Shown: one piece after another, positions 6,289 to 13,045 of the stretch
Numbering within the stretch: the first letter of the stretch is position 1
How the letters are laid out: each line of letters opens with the position of its first letter
NCBI GenBank assembly: GCA_007116685.1
Contig: SKIC01000105.1
Coordinates: forward strand, 1 to 13,045
Direction of reading: 5' to 3'
Source of the DNA: Balneolales bacterium
GTDB taxonomy: Bacteria > Bacteroidota > Rhodothermia > Balneolales > Natronogracilivirgulaceae
DNA length: 13,045 bases
Notes under the pieces: model-generated
What the model was told of the DNA's origin: nothing
The model's input: only the letters and a program-made list of their open reading frames with translations
Databases searched by the model: none
Position numbers and translations under genes: made by a program

Positions 6289-7391
6289 GTTTTCTTAGGA
6301 TTATACTCTCGCCATGTTTCGCCTCCATAGGCCAAAACCGACACATAATCGCCCTCTCGTCCACGGTATGCATTAGGAGTCAGAGGCACCTTACCATGTG
6401 GCGTGTCTAACACATATTGTGGGATGGCATATCCGCTGATTCTCCCTCTGAGTTTTTCCATAATCTCCATGCCTTCCTCAATCGTTGTTCGGAAATGACG
6501 CGTGCCGCCTATCAATTGAGCCTGATACAAATAATACGGCCGCACTCTGAACGTGATGAGTTTATGGAAAAGCTCTTTTAAGATTTCAGGATCGTTATTT
6601 ATCCCTTTCAAAAGTACGGTTTGATTTCCCACCGGAACCCCGGCTCTCACCAAACGATGCACAGCCACTCTGGCATCTTCCGTAAGTTCATTGGGATGAT
6701 TGAAATGCGTATTCAGCCAAACCGGGTGATATTTTGCGAGCATTTCACAAAGTTCATCTGTAATCCGAAAAGGATTTAAAACTGGGTACCGGCTTCCAAT
6801 CCGAATCACATCCACGTGTGGAATTTTATGAAGGCGCGAAATAATCCACTCTAAGTTAGAATCGCTTAAGGTAAGTGGATCCCCTCCCGTCAAAAGCACA
6901 TCCCGTATTTCCGGTTGTGAAGCGATATAGTCAATTCCCTCCTGTAGTTCCGCCTTATTCATGGCAAACTCACCATCGCCCACCATACGCTTTCTGAGAC
7001 AATAACGGCAGTAAACCGCACATTCCGAAGCCACACAAAAGGCAACGCGGTCTCGGTAATTATGTACCACATTTTTAACCGGACTATGAGCCAGTTCTTC
7101 CAGTGGATCGAGCGCGAGAATATCTATATCGTCTTCCATCTCGCTCATTTTTGGTACTACCTGCTTGCGAATTGGGCACTCAGGATTATTGGGGTCCATA
7201 AGAGAAGCGTAGTATGGCGTAATTTGCCATCGGAAAAGATGTTTGGTAGCCACAATAGCATCGAATTCATCCTGTACCGGGTGAATCCATTCGGATAATT
7301 GTTCAGCCGTTTTAATTCGGTTTTTTAGCTGCCATTTCCAGTTTGACCACGAAGTTTCATCTACAGAGACATTAGATTCAATTGGATTCAT
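6276..7391 (-). CDS. kamA: KamA-family radical SAM aminomutase (lysine 2,3-aminomutase-like)
   Basis: A 371-residue radical SAM, PLP-dependent enzyme of the lysine 2,3-aminomutase family. The cluster motif CxxxCxxC is Cys124, Cys128 and Cys131 (CAVYCRYCLRKR). SAM binding is marked by LLTGGDP (167-172), and the PLP lysine is predicted as Lys334 in DTPHGKVPL. Of the two aspartates that hold the lysine side chain in clostridial enzyme (Asp293 and Asp330), the second is kept (Asp329). The first is replaced by Gln292 (YQAQLIGG instead of YQCDxS), so the substrate may not be plain lysine. The ATG at 7391 overlaps the upstream TGA (TGATG), with AGGA (7399-7396) four bases before it. It is the last gene of ppa-transglutaminase-kamA. 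No ablB acetyltransferase is adjacent. Confidence 0.85.
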   Translation of the reverse strand: MNPIESNVSVDETSWSNWKWQLKNRIKTAEQLSEWIHPVQDEFDAIVATKHLFRWQITPYYASLMDPNNPECPIRKQVVPKMSEMEDDIDILALDPLEELAHSPVKNVVHNYRDRVAFCVASECAVYCRYCLRKRMVGDGEFAMNKAELQEGIDYIASQPEIRDVLLTGGDPLTLSDSNLEWIISRLHKIPHVDVIRIGSRYPVLNPFRITDELCEMLAKYHPVWLNTHFNHPNELTEDARVAVHRLVRAGVPVGNQTVLLKGINNDPEILKELFHKLITFRVRPYYLYQAQLIGGTRHFRTTIEEGMEIMEKLRGRISGYAIPQYVLDTPHGKVPLTPNAYRGREGDYVSVLAYGGETWREYNPKKTYQE

Positions 7392-8662
7392 CAATTCCTT
7401 CCAAATTCTACTAGCACACTATAATTTTCCATTCCTTCAAATTTTGCCACAATTACCGGGTTTGAAGTTTGTGGAGTATGGCTCACCGTAAATACGTCGC
7501 CATCTGCTTTCATTTCAACCCAATTGGTATCATCAACAATAAAAACTTCCAGAGCCTCAGGAATTCTGATTTTGAACTCTATTTCATTTTGAGAAAGCAC
7601 AGATTTTAAGGGAGAATACAGATAGGCACGCGCCATATCATAATAGCCCAATAAATTAGGAAATGGGTTTTCTTGCTTTTTCCCTTGTCTGTTGGCTATC
7701 GAGTATGTTGCAACCAAGGTTAACGGATCTCCTGCTAAGCGTGCAGGTCGAGCAAAAATCTCCATCTCATGAGCACCTTCGCGTTCGAGATAGGTTTTCA
7801 CATCCAGAGTATGCTCCTGGTACCCTCTAAAAACAACCGACCGATTACCAGTCGCCACATTTCTAACCACAACATTAACGGAAATACTGTCCGGCACACC
7901 GAGCTGCCCTTCTACAACACCGTCCGCCGAAATTTCTCGCTCATTCCATTGCTTAAAGTCCAATCCCCATTCAAAAAATAAGGGATGAATCATGGGCAAA
8001 TTGAGATACTCCGCCTCTGAAAGTGGATTTTCAAGCAATTGCCAACGTTCTTCGTTAGGAAAATGCGTATACATTAAAACTTCCGGATTGGCGAGGAAAT
8101 AGTGTTCTGTGAAATTTCGCACGAATTCTCTACTGTCGGATGGAATAAATCCTGCGCCCCAGGTGGGATCAATCAATTGCCATTCACCCTCTATTTTTGC
8201 TGCAATCCAGGCGTGATTATCAGCTAATGCCGTGATGGCACGAGCATCAAAGCCATAGCCCTTAGAATGGCCTGTGATGATTTCGGTTTGGAGTCCCATA
8301 TACTCGGCGATATCCCGAAATAAAACGACATAGCCACTACAAACGGCTTTTCTGCTGCGCAGTACGTCCGAAGAAACCACGGCTGATAAGTTCCCCGAAA
8401 AAAAGGCGTCTGTATCGTAACGAATGCGGTCGGTAATCCATCGGTATATAGCGCGGGCTTTTTCGGCGTCGGTCTCGGCAACCTGAGAGAAATATGCCGC
8501 AAGCCGCTCAGGTGAACGCTCTATACTTCGTGAAGCCCTGAGAACGTGATTATCTATCCTCTGAAAACTTTCGTCTGAAGTCGCTAAAGATGTTTTTGGC
8601 ATTCCGGATTGAAACACCAAAAATACACCCATAACTGCGATTATATACCTGAGCATTGCCAT
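7391..8662 (-). CDS. Exported transglutaminase-like (kyphoscoliosis-type) domain protein
   Basis: A 423-residue protein with an N-terminal signal or anchor segment (hydrophobic 6-18), probably periplasmic or lipid-facing. Residues about 60-170 carry a transglutaminase-like cysteine protease fold: RAIYRWITDRIRYD (70-83), catalytic Cys108 in RKAVCSGY, His150 in ADNHAWIAAKI and Asp165 in LIDPTWGAG. The triad is intact. This arrangement resembles KY/transglutaminase-core proteins, which in bacteria are usually uncharacterised peptidases or amidases. The remaining 250 residues look beta-rich and have no recognised motif. The start ATG (8662) is 15 bases after the ppa stop; the end overlaps kamA by one base, indicating one operon. 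The substrate is unknown. Confidence 0.8.
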   Translation of the reverse strand: MAMLRYIIAVMGVFLVFQSGMPKTSLATSDESFQRIDNHVLRASRSIERSPERLAAYFSQVAETDAEKARAIYRWITDRIRYDTDAFFSGNLSAVVSSDVLRSRKAVCSGYVVLFRDIAEYMGLQTEIITGHSKGYGFDARAITALADNHAWIAAKIEGEWQLIDPTWGAGFIPSDSREFVRNFTEHYFLANPEVLMYTHFPNEERWQLLENPLSEAEYLNLPMIHPLFFEWGLDFKQWNEREISADGVVEGQLGVPDSISVNVVVRNVATGNRSVVFRGYQEHTLDVKTYLEREGAHEMEIFARPARLAGDPLTLVATYSIANRQGKKQENPFPNLLGYYDMARAYLYSPLKSVLSQNEIEFKIRIPEALEVFIVDDTNWVEMKADGDVFTVSHTPQTSNPVIVAKFEGMENYSVLVEFGRN

Positions 8663-8677
8663 ATCAGCAGAAAAAAT

Positions 8678-9175
8678 CTACTTGTTCTCAAGAAAACGCT
8701 GATACGATTCTTTGATGATTTTTTTGGCTTCATCAACATCGTCCCAACCCTCTACGCCGGTCTTCTTCTTTTCAAGATCCTTATAAATTTTGAAGAAATG
8801 CTCTATTTCTTTCAACAAATGCGGTGGCACGCCGGATAAGCCATCAATGTGATTCCACAATGGATCACCCAAAGGCACACATAGGATTTTTTCATCGGGA
8901 CCTTTTTCATCCCACATTTTGAACAAGCCGATGGGCTTGGTGTCAATCAAACAACCCGGGAAAGTGGGTTCGGATACCAATACAAGAGCATCAAGTGGAT
9001 CACCGTCCAACGCTAAGGTATCTGGTATAAAGCCATAGTCACTAGGATAATGTACTGCCGAAAAAAGCATACGATCAAACTTGATGACTTTTCTTTTTTT
9101 ATCGTATTCGTACTTGTTTCTGCTTCCTTTTGGGATTTCAATCATGACTTCAAGTACGTCAAATTCTTCACTCAT
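8678..9175 (-). CDS. ppa: Inorganic pyrophosphatase, family I
   Basis: A 165-residue soluble cytoplasmic family I pyrophosphatase that hydrolyses PPi to phosphate and so drives biosynthetic reactions. The metal-binding signature DGDPLD gives Asp57, Asp59 and Asp62. The second site, WDEKGPDEK, provides Asp89, Asp94 and Lys96. The phosphate-binding pair is Tyr131-Lys132 (KIYKDLEKKK). Lys16 (EIPKGSRNKYE) and Arg35 also match family positions. The length is close to the 170-180 residues usual for bacterial enzymes. The ATG at 9175 follows an A-rich leader without a clear Shine-Dalgarno. It is the first gene of the minus-strand unit ppa-transglutaminase-kamA and diverges from the large acidic-protein gene across 164 bases. 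Confidence 0.95.
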   Translation of the reverse strand: MSEEFDVLEVMIEIPKGSRNKYEYDKKRKVIKFDRMLFSAVHYPSDYGFIPDTLALDGDPLDALVLVSEPTFPGCLIDTKPIGLFKMWDEKGPDEKILCVPLGDPLWNHIDGLSGVPPHLLKEIEHFFKIYKDLEKKKTGVEGWDDVDEAKKIIKESYQRFLENK

Positions 9176-9250
9176 TTTATTAATTTATTTGATGGTTAGT
9201 AGTGAGTTTTAAGCAATCAATAAGTGCCCTTAAAAAGAGAGTAAACAATT

Positions 9251-9269
9251 ACACTCAATATTTGAGTGT
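9251..9269. promoter_or_regulatory. Palindrome in the ppa/acidic-protein divergent region (possible operator)
   Basis: ACACTCAATATTTGAGTGT has 8-base perfect arms around a 3-base centre. It lies 75 bases from the ppa start and 70 bases from the start at 9340, a usual place for an operator controlling either gene. It could also form a hairpin in a leader transcript. Confidence 0.45.
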
Positions 9270-9290
9270 GCTTTTGTAAATTCCTAATAT
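9262..9290 (+). promoter_or_regulatory. Weak candidate promoter for the acidic coiled-coil/TPR gene
   Basis: TTGAGT (9262-9267) and TAATAT (9285-9290) are separated by 17 bases, each with four of six matches to the sigma-70 consensus. No exact TAnnTTTG box exists here; the nearest is TGCTTTTG. The -35-like element overlaps the right arm of the 9251-9269 palindrome. This call is tentative. Confidence 0.25.
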
Positions 9291-9292
9291 GC

Positions 9293-9309
9293 ACGGATAA
9301 TCTATCCGT
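9293..9309. promoter_or_regulatory. Second palindrome just upstream of the acidic-protein gene
   Basis: ACGGATAATCTATCCGT has 7-base perfect arms and a 3-base centre. It ends 30 bases before the ATG at 9340 and would sit at or near a transcript start, suiting an operator or a 5' hairpin. It is unrelated in sequence to the 9251-9269 palindrome. Confidence 0.4.
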
Positions 9310-9339
9310 TAAATTATATTCCAAAGATAAGGGAAAAAA

Positions 9340-11967
9340 ATGCAGTTTCGCCTGTTTTTATCTGTTTTTCTGATATTGGGTTTCAGCTACTCTAACTCTT
9401 TTGCGCAGTCGCGAATTATGTCGGCTGAGCAAATAAGTTCTGAAATCAACCAACTCAAAGACGAAGTAGGAAAATTAAATGCTGAATTGGAAGCAAAAGC
9501 TGTTGAAAACCAGTTGCTTCAAAGTCAGGTTGAGGCAAGCCTTAGAGCCTTAAAAAGTGGAGGCTCTGGCGGTAGTGCTTTACTTGGTTTCCTCAACTTG
9601 TTTTTACTTATCGGCCTGGGTGGCGGATTTTATGTGCTCTACCAAAAAGTTCAGCAAGGCTCAGGTAGCTCTGATTCAACAATACCTGTTTCAAATGTTC
9701 AGGACTTTTCTGCAATAAAAGAGGAAATTAAAAGCCTTGAAGCGAAAGTTAGCAAATCGCTTTCTGCAAAATCAGAGAATACTGGTGTCAAAGATCTAGA
9801 AGCACATAAACTGCTCAAAAAACAAGAAGAGAAAGTTTCTCATCTAGAAAATCAACTTGCTACTGTCATTGAGAAAAACACGGAAGTTGTAGGCAAATTA
9901 GAACTATCCGAAAAAGCTGTTTCGGACCTTGAATCCAAACTTACAGAGCTTAAAGAGCAGGGTATAGTTGCATCAAACCCTGAAGAAGTATCATCAGAAA
10001 CTGATGTTGAAACAGAGCCTGAAGTAAAGGAAGAAACAAAATCATCCAAAAAGAAAACAAAAAAAGAAAAACCGGCGGCTCCTAGTCTTTTTGATTTAAT
10101 TGATGAACGTCTTGAAGCTGAACTTGGCGAACAGGAAGAAGAAACTGCTGATACAGATCAAATCGTTGAGGATGAAGAAATTATTGACGAATCAATCCCT
10201 ACAGCAGATGAACCTGTGGATGAGTTAGAAAGCATTCTGGATGAAGATATAGAAGACCCGCTACTGCCGGAAAGTGATGACATTGAAATTATTGTTGAAA
10301 AAGAAGATTTACCCACAGCCAAAAAAACTGTTTCAGAAGAAGTTGATAAAGAATTAAAAGCTGAAACTATTGAATCGGAAGAAGACATCAAGGCAGCAGA
10401 CTTAAGTATTTCTGATACCGTTGATGAAATTACAGAGGCTTTCAAAGATGATTTAGATGAGGATGATGAAGATCTCTTCAATATCGATTTAGATGAATTA
10501 GAAGATGATTTAGACCTTGACGAAGAAGCGGATGACGAAATAGAAGTTGAGATTTATTCAGACGAAAAGGAAGATACTGAAACTGAAGCCGTACCCTCTG
10601 AAAACCTCTTTGATGAATTAATGGAAGATGAACTTCCTGAGGATGCAGAAGCGAGTAAAGACCAAAGTAACATTCTTGAATCTAAGGATGACGATAGTGA
10701 GCCCGAAAGTAAAGCTGAAGAAGTTACTGAAGTTGAAGATGACCTTTTTGGAGAGGACATCGATGATTTGGTTTATGAAATATCCGGAGAAAAGAAGCCA
10801 TATGATCAAGATCCAGAACTAGTTGAAGAAGAACGTGATGCGGAAACAGAAGATGAGATCCTGGAAACTACCGACGAAACTCCTGTAGTAGATGATGATT
10901 CAGATGATACCGAAGATATAGAAGATATAGAGGAAGATAAATCAGAATCCAAAGGTTTTAAGAATGATTTCTGGGCAGCCGTTGACGAATTAACTGATGA
11001 AGATTCTGCTGAATCCAAGAAAAAAGAAACTGATGCTGAAGAAGAAGCTGCAGAAGAAGTAAAACTTGAACCACCTCCTGTTGAAAAAACAGACTCAAAG
11101 AAGTCGTTGGAAGCAGCACTGGAAAGAATGCGAAAATTGACTGGCAAAGAAAAAGAGCCGGAAAAAGCAGCTCCGAAATCAACTAGTGCTACCGTTTCAG
11201 ATAATAATAAGACAGCTAATAGTGATGATGAAGAGTCTGCAAAACGCTCTTCTTTCGAACCTCTGGAAGTTAGCTCAAATACTAAGGTCAGAGTTGAGGA
11301 AGCCGGAAAATCTAAAATTGCTGATACCCTAGAAGAGCGAATGAGTTCATTAAAAGCTCCTGAAACCTATGCGATTTCGTCCAGAAACTATCCTGAAGAC
11401 CAGGAAATCAAAGAGGACTGGGCACTTTCTCTTATACGAAGAGGTAAAGAATCAAAGCGTGATGATGACATTATAGATGCCATAAACCTAATGGAGCCTA
11501 TCGTAAAGACAAGAGACAAAAAAGAAGGACTTGCGCACCAAATTATGGCCGATGGTCTTTACACACTAGGCTTAATAAAGCAAGAAAAAAACTATCTAAG
11601 TAAAGCCATAGCTCAATACAAAAAAATCACTGAAAAAACAGGCTATGATGGAGTGTCAATGTACACAAATTGGGGTAATGCTCTCATCGAAATGTACTAC
11701 CTCACTAACAAACAAGCTTTCTTAAAAGAAGCTTTAAGCAAGTTTAAGGTTGTGAATAACATATACACTCATGCGGGTAATTATCACATAGCCAGAGTTT
11801 TTAATTTGATGGGTGATCAGGCTATTGCTATGGAATGGTTAGAGAAATCATTCAAACATAATATTAAACTGCCAAAGCTTGATACTATTAAAACAGAGCC
11901 TGCCTTTAAAAACATCATTGTTAAACCTGCATTCAATAAGTTAGTGCAGAAATACAAAGTATCGTGA
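9340..11967 (+). CDS. Large acidic membrane protein: coiled coil, transmembrane helix, disordered motif-repeat region, TPR-like C-terminus
   Basis: An 875-residue protein of no recognised family. Order of parts: signal peptide (1-23, FAQ cleavage), coiled coil (about 28-72), a Gly/Ser stretch, one membrane helix (about 80-101), a second coiled coil (about 122-208), a Lys patch (235-244) and a very acidic, probably disordered region (about 250-640). Last is a helical-repeat C-terminus (about 690-875) with TPR-like pairs such as LSKAIAQYKKI and LKEALSKFKVV, and a TPR-style tail near 845-870. Residues 361-400 contain 24 Asp or Glu out of 40. Five short LF/FW-plus-acid motifs recur in the disordered part. 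If the signal peptide is cleaved, the single later helix would place the acidic region and TPRs in the cytoplasm (inference). A scaffold or adaptor role is plausible. The ATG at 9340 precedes the signal peptide directly. A strong terminator follows the TGA. Confidence 0.8.
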   Translation: MQFRLFLSVFLILGFSYSNSFAQSRIMSAEQISSEINQLKDEVGKLNAELEAKAVENQLLQSQVEASLRALKSGGSGGSALLGFLNLFLLIGLGGGFYVLYQKVQQGSGSSDSTIPVSNVQDFSAIKEEIKSLEAKVSKSLSAKSENTGVKDLEAHKLLKKQEEKVSHLENQLATVIEKNTEVVGKLELSEKAVSDLESKLTELKEQGIVASNPEEVSSETDVETEPEVKEETKSSKKKTKKEKPAAPSLFDLIDERLEAELGEQEEETADTDQIVEDEEIIDESIPTADEPVDELESILDEDIEDPLLPESDDIEIIVEKEDLPTAKKTVSEEVDKELKAETIESEEDIKAADLSISDTVDEITEAFKDDLDEDDEDLFNIDLDELEDDLDLDEEADDEIEVEIYSDEKEDTETEAVPSENLFDELMEDELPEDAEASKDQSNILESKDDDSEPESKAEEVTEVEDDLFGEDIDDLVYEISGEKKPYDQDPELVEEERDAETEDEILETTDETPVVDDDSDDTEDIEDIEEDKSESKGFKNDFWAAVDELTDEDSAESKKKETDAEEEAAEEVKLEPPPVEKTDSKKSLEAALERMRKLTGKEKEPEKAAPKSTSATVSDNNKTANSDDEESAKRSSFEPLEVSSNTKVRVEEAGKSKIADTLEERMSSLKAPETYAISSRNYPEDQEIKEDWALSLIRRGKESKRDDDIIDAINLMEPIVKTRDKKEGLAHQIMADGLYTLGLIKQEKNYLSKAIAQYKKITEKTGYDGVSMYTNWGNALIEMYYLTNKQAFLKEALSKFKVVNNIYTHAGNYHIARVFNLMGDQAIAMEWLEKSFKHNIKLPKLDTIKTEPAFKNIIVKPAFNKLVQKYKVS

Positions 11968-11971
11968 TACG

Positions 11972-12003
11972 AAAAAAGCCGACTCAATGAGTCGGCTTTT
12001 TTT
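11972..12003. terminator. Bidirectional intrinsic terminator
   Basis: A perfect 8-base stem, GCCGACTC (11978-11985) and GAGTCGGC (11989-11996), with loop AAT, is preceded by six As and followed by seven Ts. It ends the plus-strand acidic-protein gene, whose TGA is 11965-11967. Because of the A-run it can also end rpmE2 transcripts coming from the right on the minus strand. Confidence 0.92.
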
Positions 12004-12030
12004 ATAACCGCAGTAATTCCAAGAGTGGTA

Positions 12031-12249
12031 TTACTTTTTGAATTTCTCGTAGCGTTTTTTGAACTGATCAACACGCCCGGCAGAAGTTACCATTTTCTGG
12101 CTACCGATATAGAATGGGTGATTCTTTGAATCAACTTCAGTTCTATAAACGCCGTCTTTTGGCTTCATTGTACTACGCATTTTTACTTCTGAGCCATCGC
12201 TCATTAATACTGTAATTTCTTCGTAGTCTGGATGGATTCCCTTTTTCAT
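12031..12249 (-). CDS. rpmE2: 50S ribosomal protein L31, type B (zinc-independent)
   Basis: A 72-residue large-subunit ribosomal protein. MKKGIHPDY is the classic L31 N-terminus, and SKNHPFYIGSQK plus AGRVDQFKKRY are type-B signatures. It contains no cysteine, so the zinc ribbon of type A (C+) L31 is absent; such C-minus forms do not need zinc. The chosen start is ATG at 12249-12247 because AGGAAA (minus strand, 12258-12253) precedes it directly. The frame stays open for 17 more codons upstream, but that extension does not resemble L31. It converges on the acidic-protein gene and shares its bidirectional terminator. The 117 bases upstream hold no clear promoter. Confidence 0.95.
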   Translation of the reverse strand: MKKGIHPDYEEITVLMSDGSEVKMRSTMKPKDGVYRTEVDSKNHPFYIGSQKMVTSAGRVDQFKKRYEKFKK

Positions 12250-12366
12250 GAGTTTCCTGTTTTCTCGTGCAGGCAGTATTACAAAGTTGCGTAACACCAA
12301 CCCCGCAGCAGTTTATAATTTTTGGGTAGAACAGAAAAATAAGAATTAATCCACGCAGTTCAAATA

Positions 12367-13045
12367 CTAAAGATCATAGCTTTCTGCATCGTCATCTTCC
12401 GGGCCAAAAGAATTGAGCATAGAACCAACCATATCTTTAAAGTTTCTGGCATCATCCAGATCGTCTTTGCTTAACATGGAATTTTGATGCAATGCTTCTA
12501 GCACAAAATCCATCCATGCAAAAGTCTCACTTCCTGTAACTCCAATAGATTGCTCAACTAAATCCCGTAATCCGCTTACTTCTTCCAGACGTTTTCTGTA
12601 TTCTGATTCATCAAGATTATCCGCTAAGCCAATCTCATTATTTTCAGCAAACCAGCCAATTATTTGAGTATAGGCTGATTCTGTATCGCCACCTTTCTTT
12701 TGTGGATCAGGAAAATGCTTTTTAAATACGGTGTTAATGGCTTTTCCGATGATAACTTTCGCTACTTTGATAGCTCCCTCCTGCTCCCCTTCGTAAACTA
12801 ACTCCAGTTTACCCGTTAATGCGGGTACAGCAAAATATAAATCCGAAATGCGAACAGTAGTTTTATCAACATTAGTAAGTAAGGTTCGGCGCTCTGCAGC
12901 TGAAACTATTTGTTCCATCGCAGTGATAGTCATTCGGGTTGAAACACCACTTTTTTGATCAATAAATTCTGATTCGCGTGCTTCAAAAGAAATTTGCTCT
13001 ACGGTTTCCTTGATAAAATCAGGGACAAATACCTGCAAACCATCC
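12367..13045 (-). CDS. Magnesium-chelatase-like AAA+ ATPase, C-terminal part (runs off right edge)
   Basis: The last 225 codons of a gene entering from the right; the first visible codons read DGLQVFVPDF and are internal. The segment matches the helical lid and C-terminal region of the ChlI/BchI-like ATPases common in Bacteroidota. Visible features are KETVEQISFEARES, the conserved GVSTRMTITAMEQIVSAAERR, RISDLYFAVPALTGKLEL, and an acidic tail (EDDDAESYDL). These proteins usually pair with a von Willebrand factor A partner in MoxR-like chaperone or metal-insertion systems and need not make chlorophyll. The AAA+ core with Walker A and B lies outside the window. The stop is TAG (12369-12367), which shows that this genome uses TAG as an ordinary terminator. 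Confidence 0.75.
   Translation of the reverse strand, partial: DGLQVFVPDFIKETVEQISFEARESEFIDQKSGVSTRMTITAMEQIVSAAERRTLLTNVDKTTVRISDLYFAVPALTGKLELVYEGEQEGAIKVAKVIIGKAINTVFKKHFPDPQKKGGDTESAYTQIIGWFAENNEIGLADNLDESEYRKRLEEVSGLRDLVEQSIGVTGSETFAWMDFVLEALHQNSMLSKDDLDDARNFKDMVGSMLNSFGPEDDDAESYDL

Noticed and set aside
7391..7394. TTG at 7394 as the kamA start
   Set aside because: It lies one codon before an ATG that overlaps the upstream stop (TGATG) and has a suitable AGGA, so the ATG at 7391 is preferred.
9852..11182. Several antisense Ser-rich open frames inside the acidic-protein gene
   Set aside because: GAA/GAT/GAG-rich codons read backwards give Ser/Leu/Phe-rich frames without stops. These are composition shadows of the real gene.
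12250..12300. A 17-residue N-terminal extension of L31
   Set aside because: The extension does not resemble L31, while the internal ATG at 12249 has AGGAAA directly upstream and begins the canonical MKKGIHPDY.

Overview
The window looks like chromosomal DNA of a low-to-moderate GC member of the Bacteroidota/Balneolota/Rhodothermota group. The evidence is a Cys-free type B ribosomal protein L31, a stand-alone MnmD-type tRNA methyltransferase, a KamA-family aminomutase, a magnesium-chelatase-like AAA+ ATPase, and three intergenic matches to the Bacteroidota -7 promoter box TAnnTTTG. I favour a marine Balneola-like organism, but that finer placement is inference. No CRISPR array, tRNA, rRNA, intact transposon or phage gene was seen.

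Layout. Positions 1-1885 (minus): a GntR-family regulator whose stop codon overlaps the start of an SF1/UPF1-like helicase that runs off the left edge. Positions 1886-2265: a 380-base gene-free stretch unusually dense in short hairpins, ending in a probable promoter for a D-Ala-D-Ala-ligase-like ATP-grasp gene (plus, 2266-3216). That gene carries one in-frame amber codon and is called a pseudogene. Positions 3217-3403 hold two further GC-rich hairpins. Then mnmD (minus) and a tspO/alpha-beta-hydrolase pair (plus) diverge from a short region with a promoter box on each strand. A secreted beta-rich outer-membrane-like protein (plus) follows and overlaps the 3' end of kamA by 13 bases.

Positions 6276-9175 (minus) form a compact three-gene unit transcribed ppa -> transglutaminase-like exported protein -> kamA, with 15 bases and then a TGATG overlap between genes. 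A 164-base divergent region with two near-perfect palindromes separates ppa from a large gene (plus, 9340-11967). Its product has a signal peptide, coiled coils, one membrane segment, a very acidic disordered stretch with recurring LF(x)nDEL-like motifs, and a TPR-like C-terminus. A strong intrinsic terminator follows, then convergent rpmE2 (L31 type B) and the C-terminal part of a magnesium-chelatase-like ATPase that enters from the right edge.

Most genes are housekeeping or general physiology: tRNA modification, pyrophosphate removal, ribosome, membrane. The parts most worth a second look are the amber-interrupted ATP-grasp gene and its hairpin-rich flanks, the acidic motif-repeat protein with its palindromic promoter region, the KamA homologue with an altered substrate-site residue, and the coupled GntR-helicase pair. 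I found no clear-cut new defence or mobile system.
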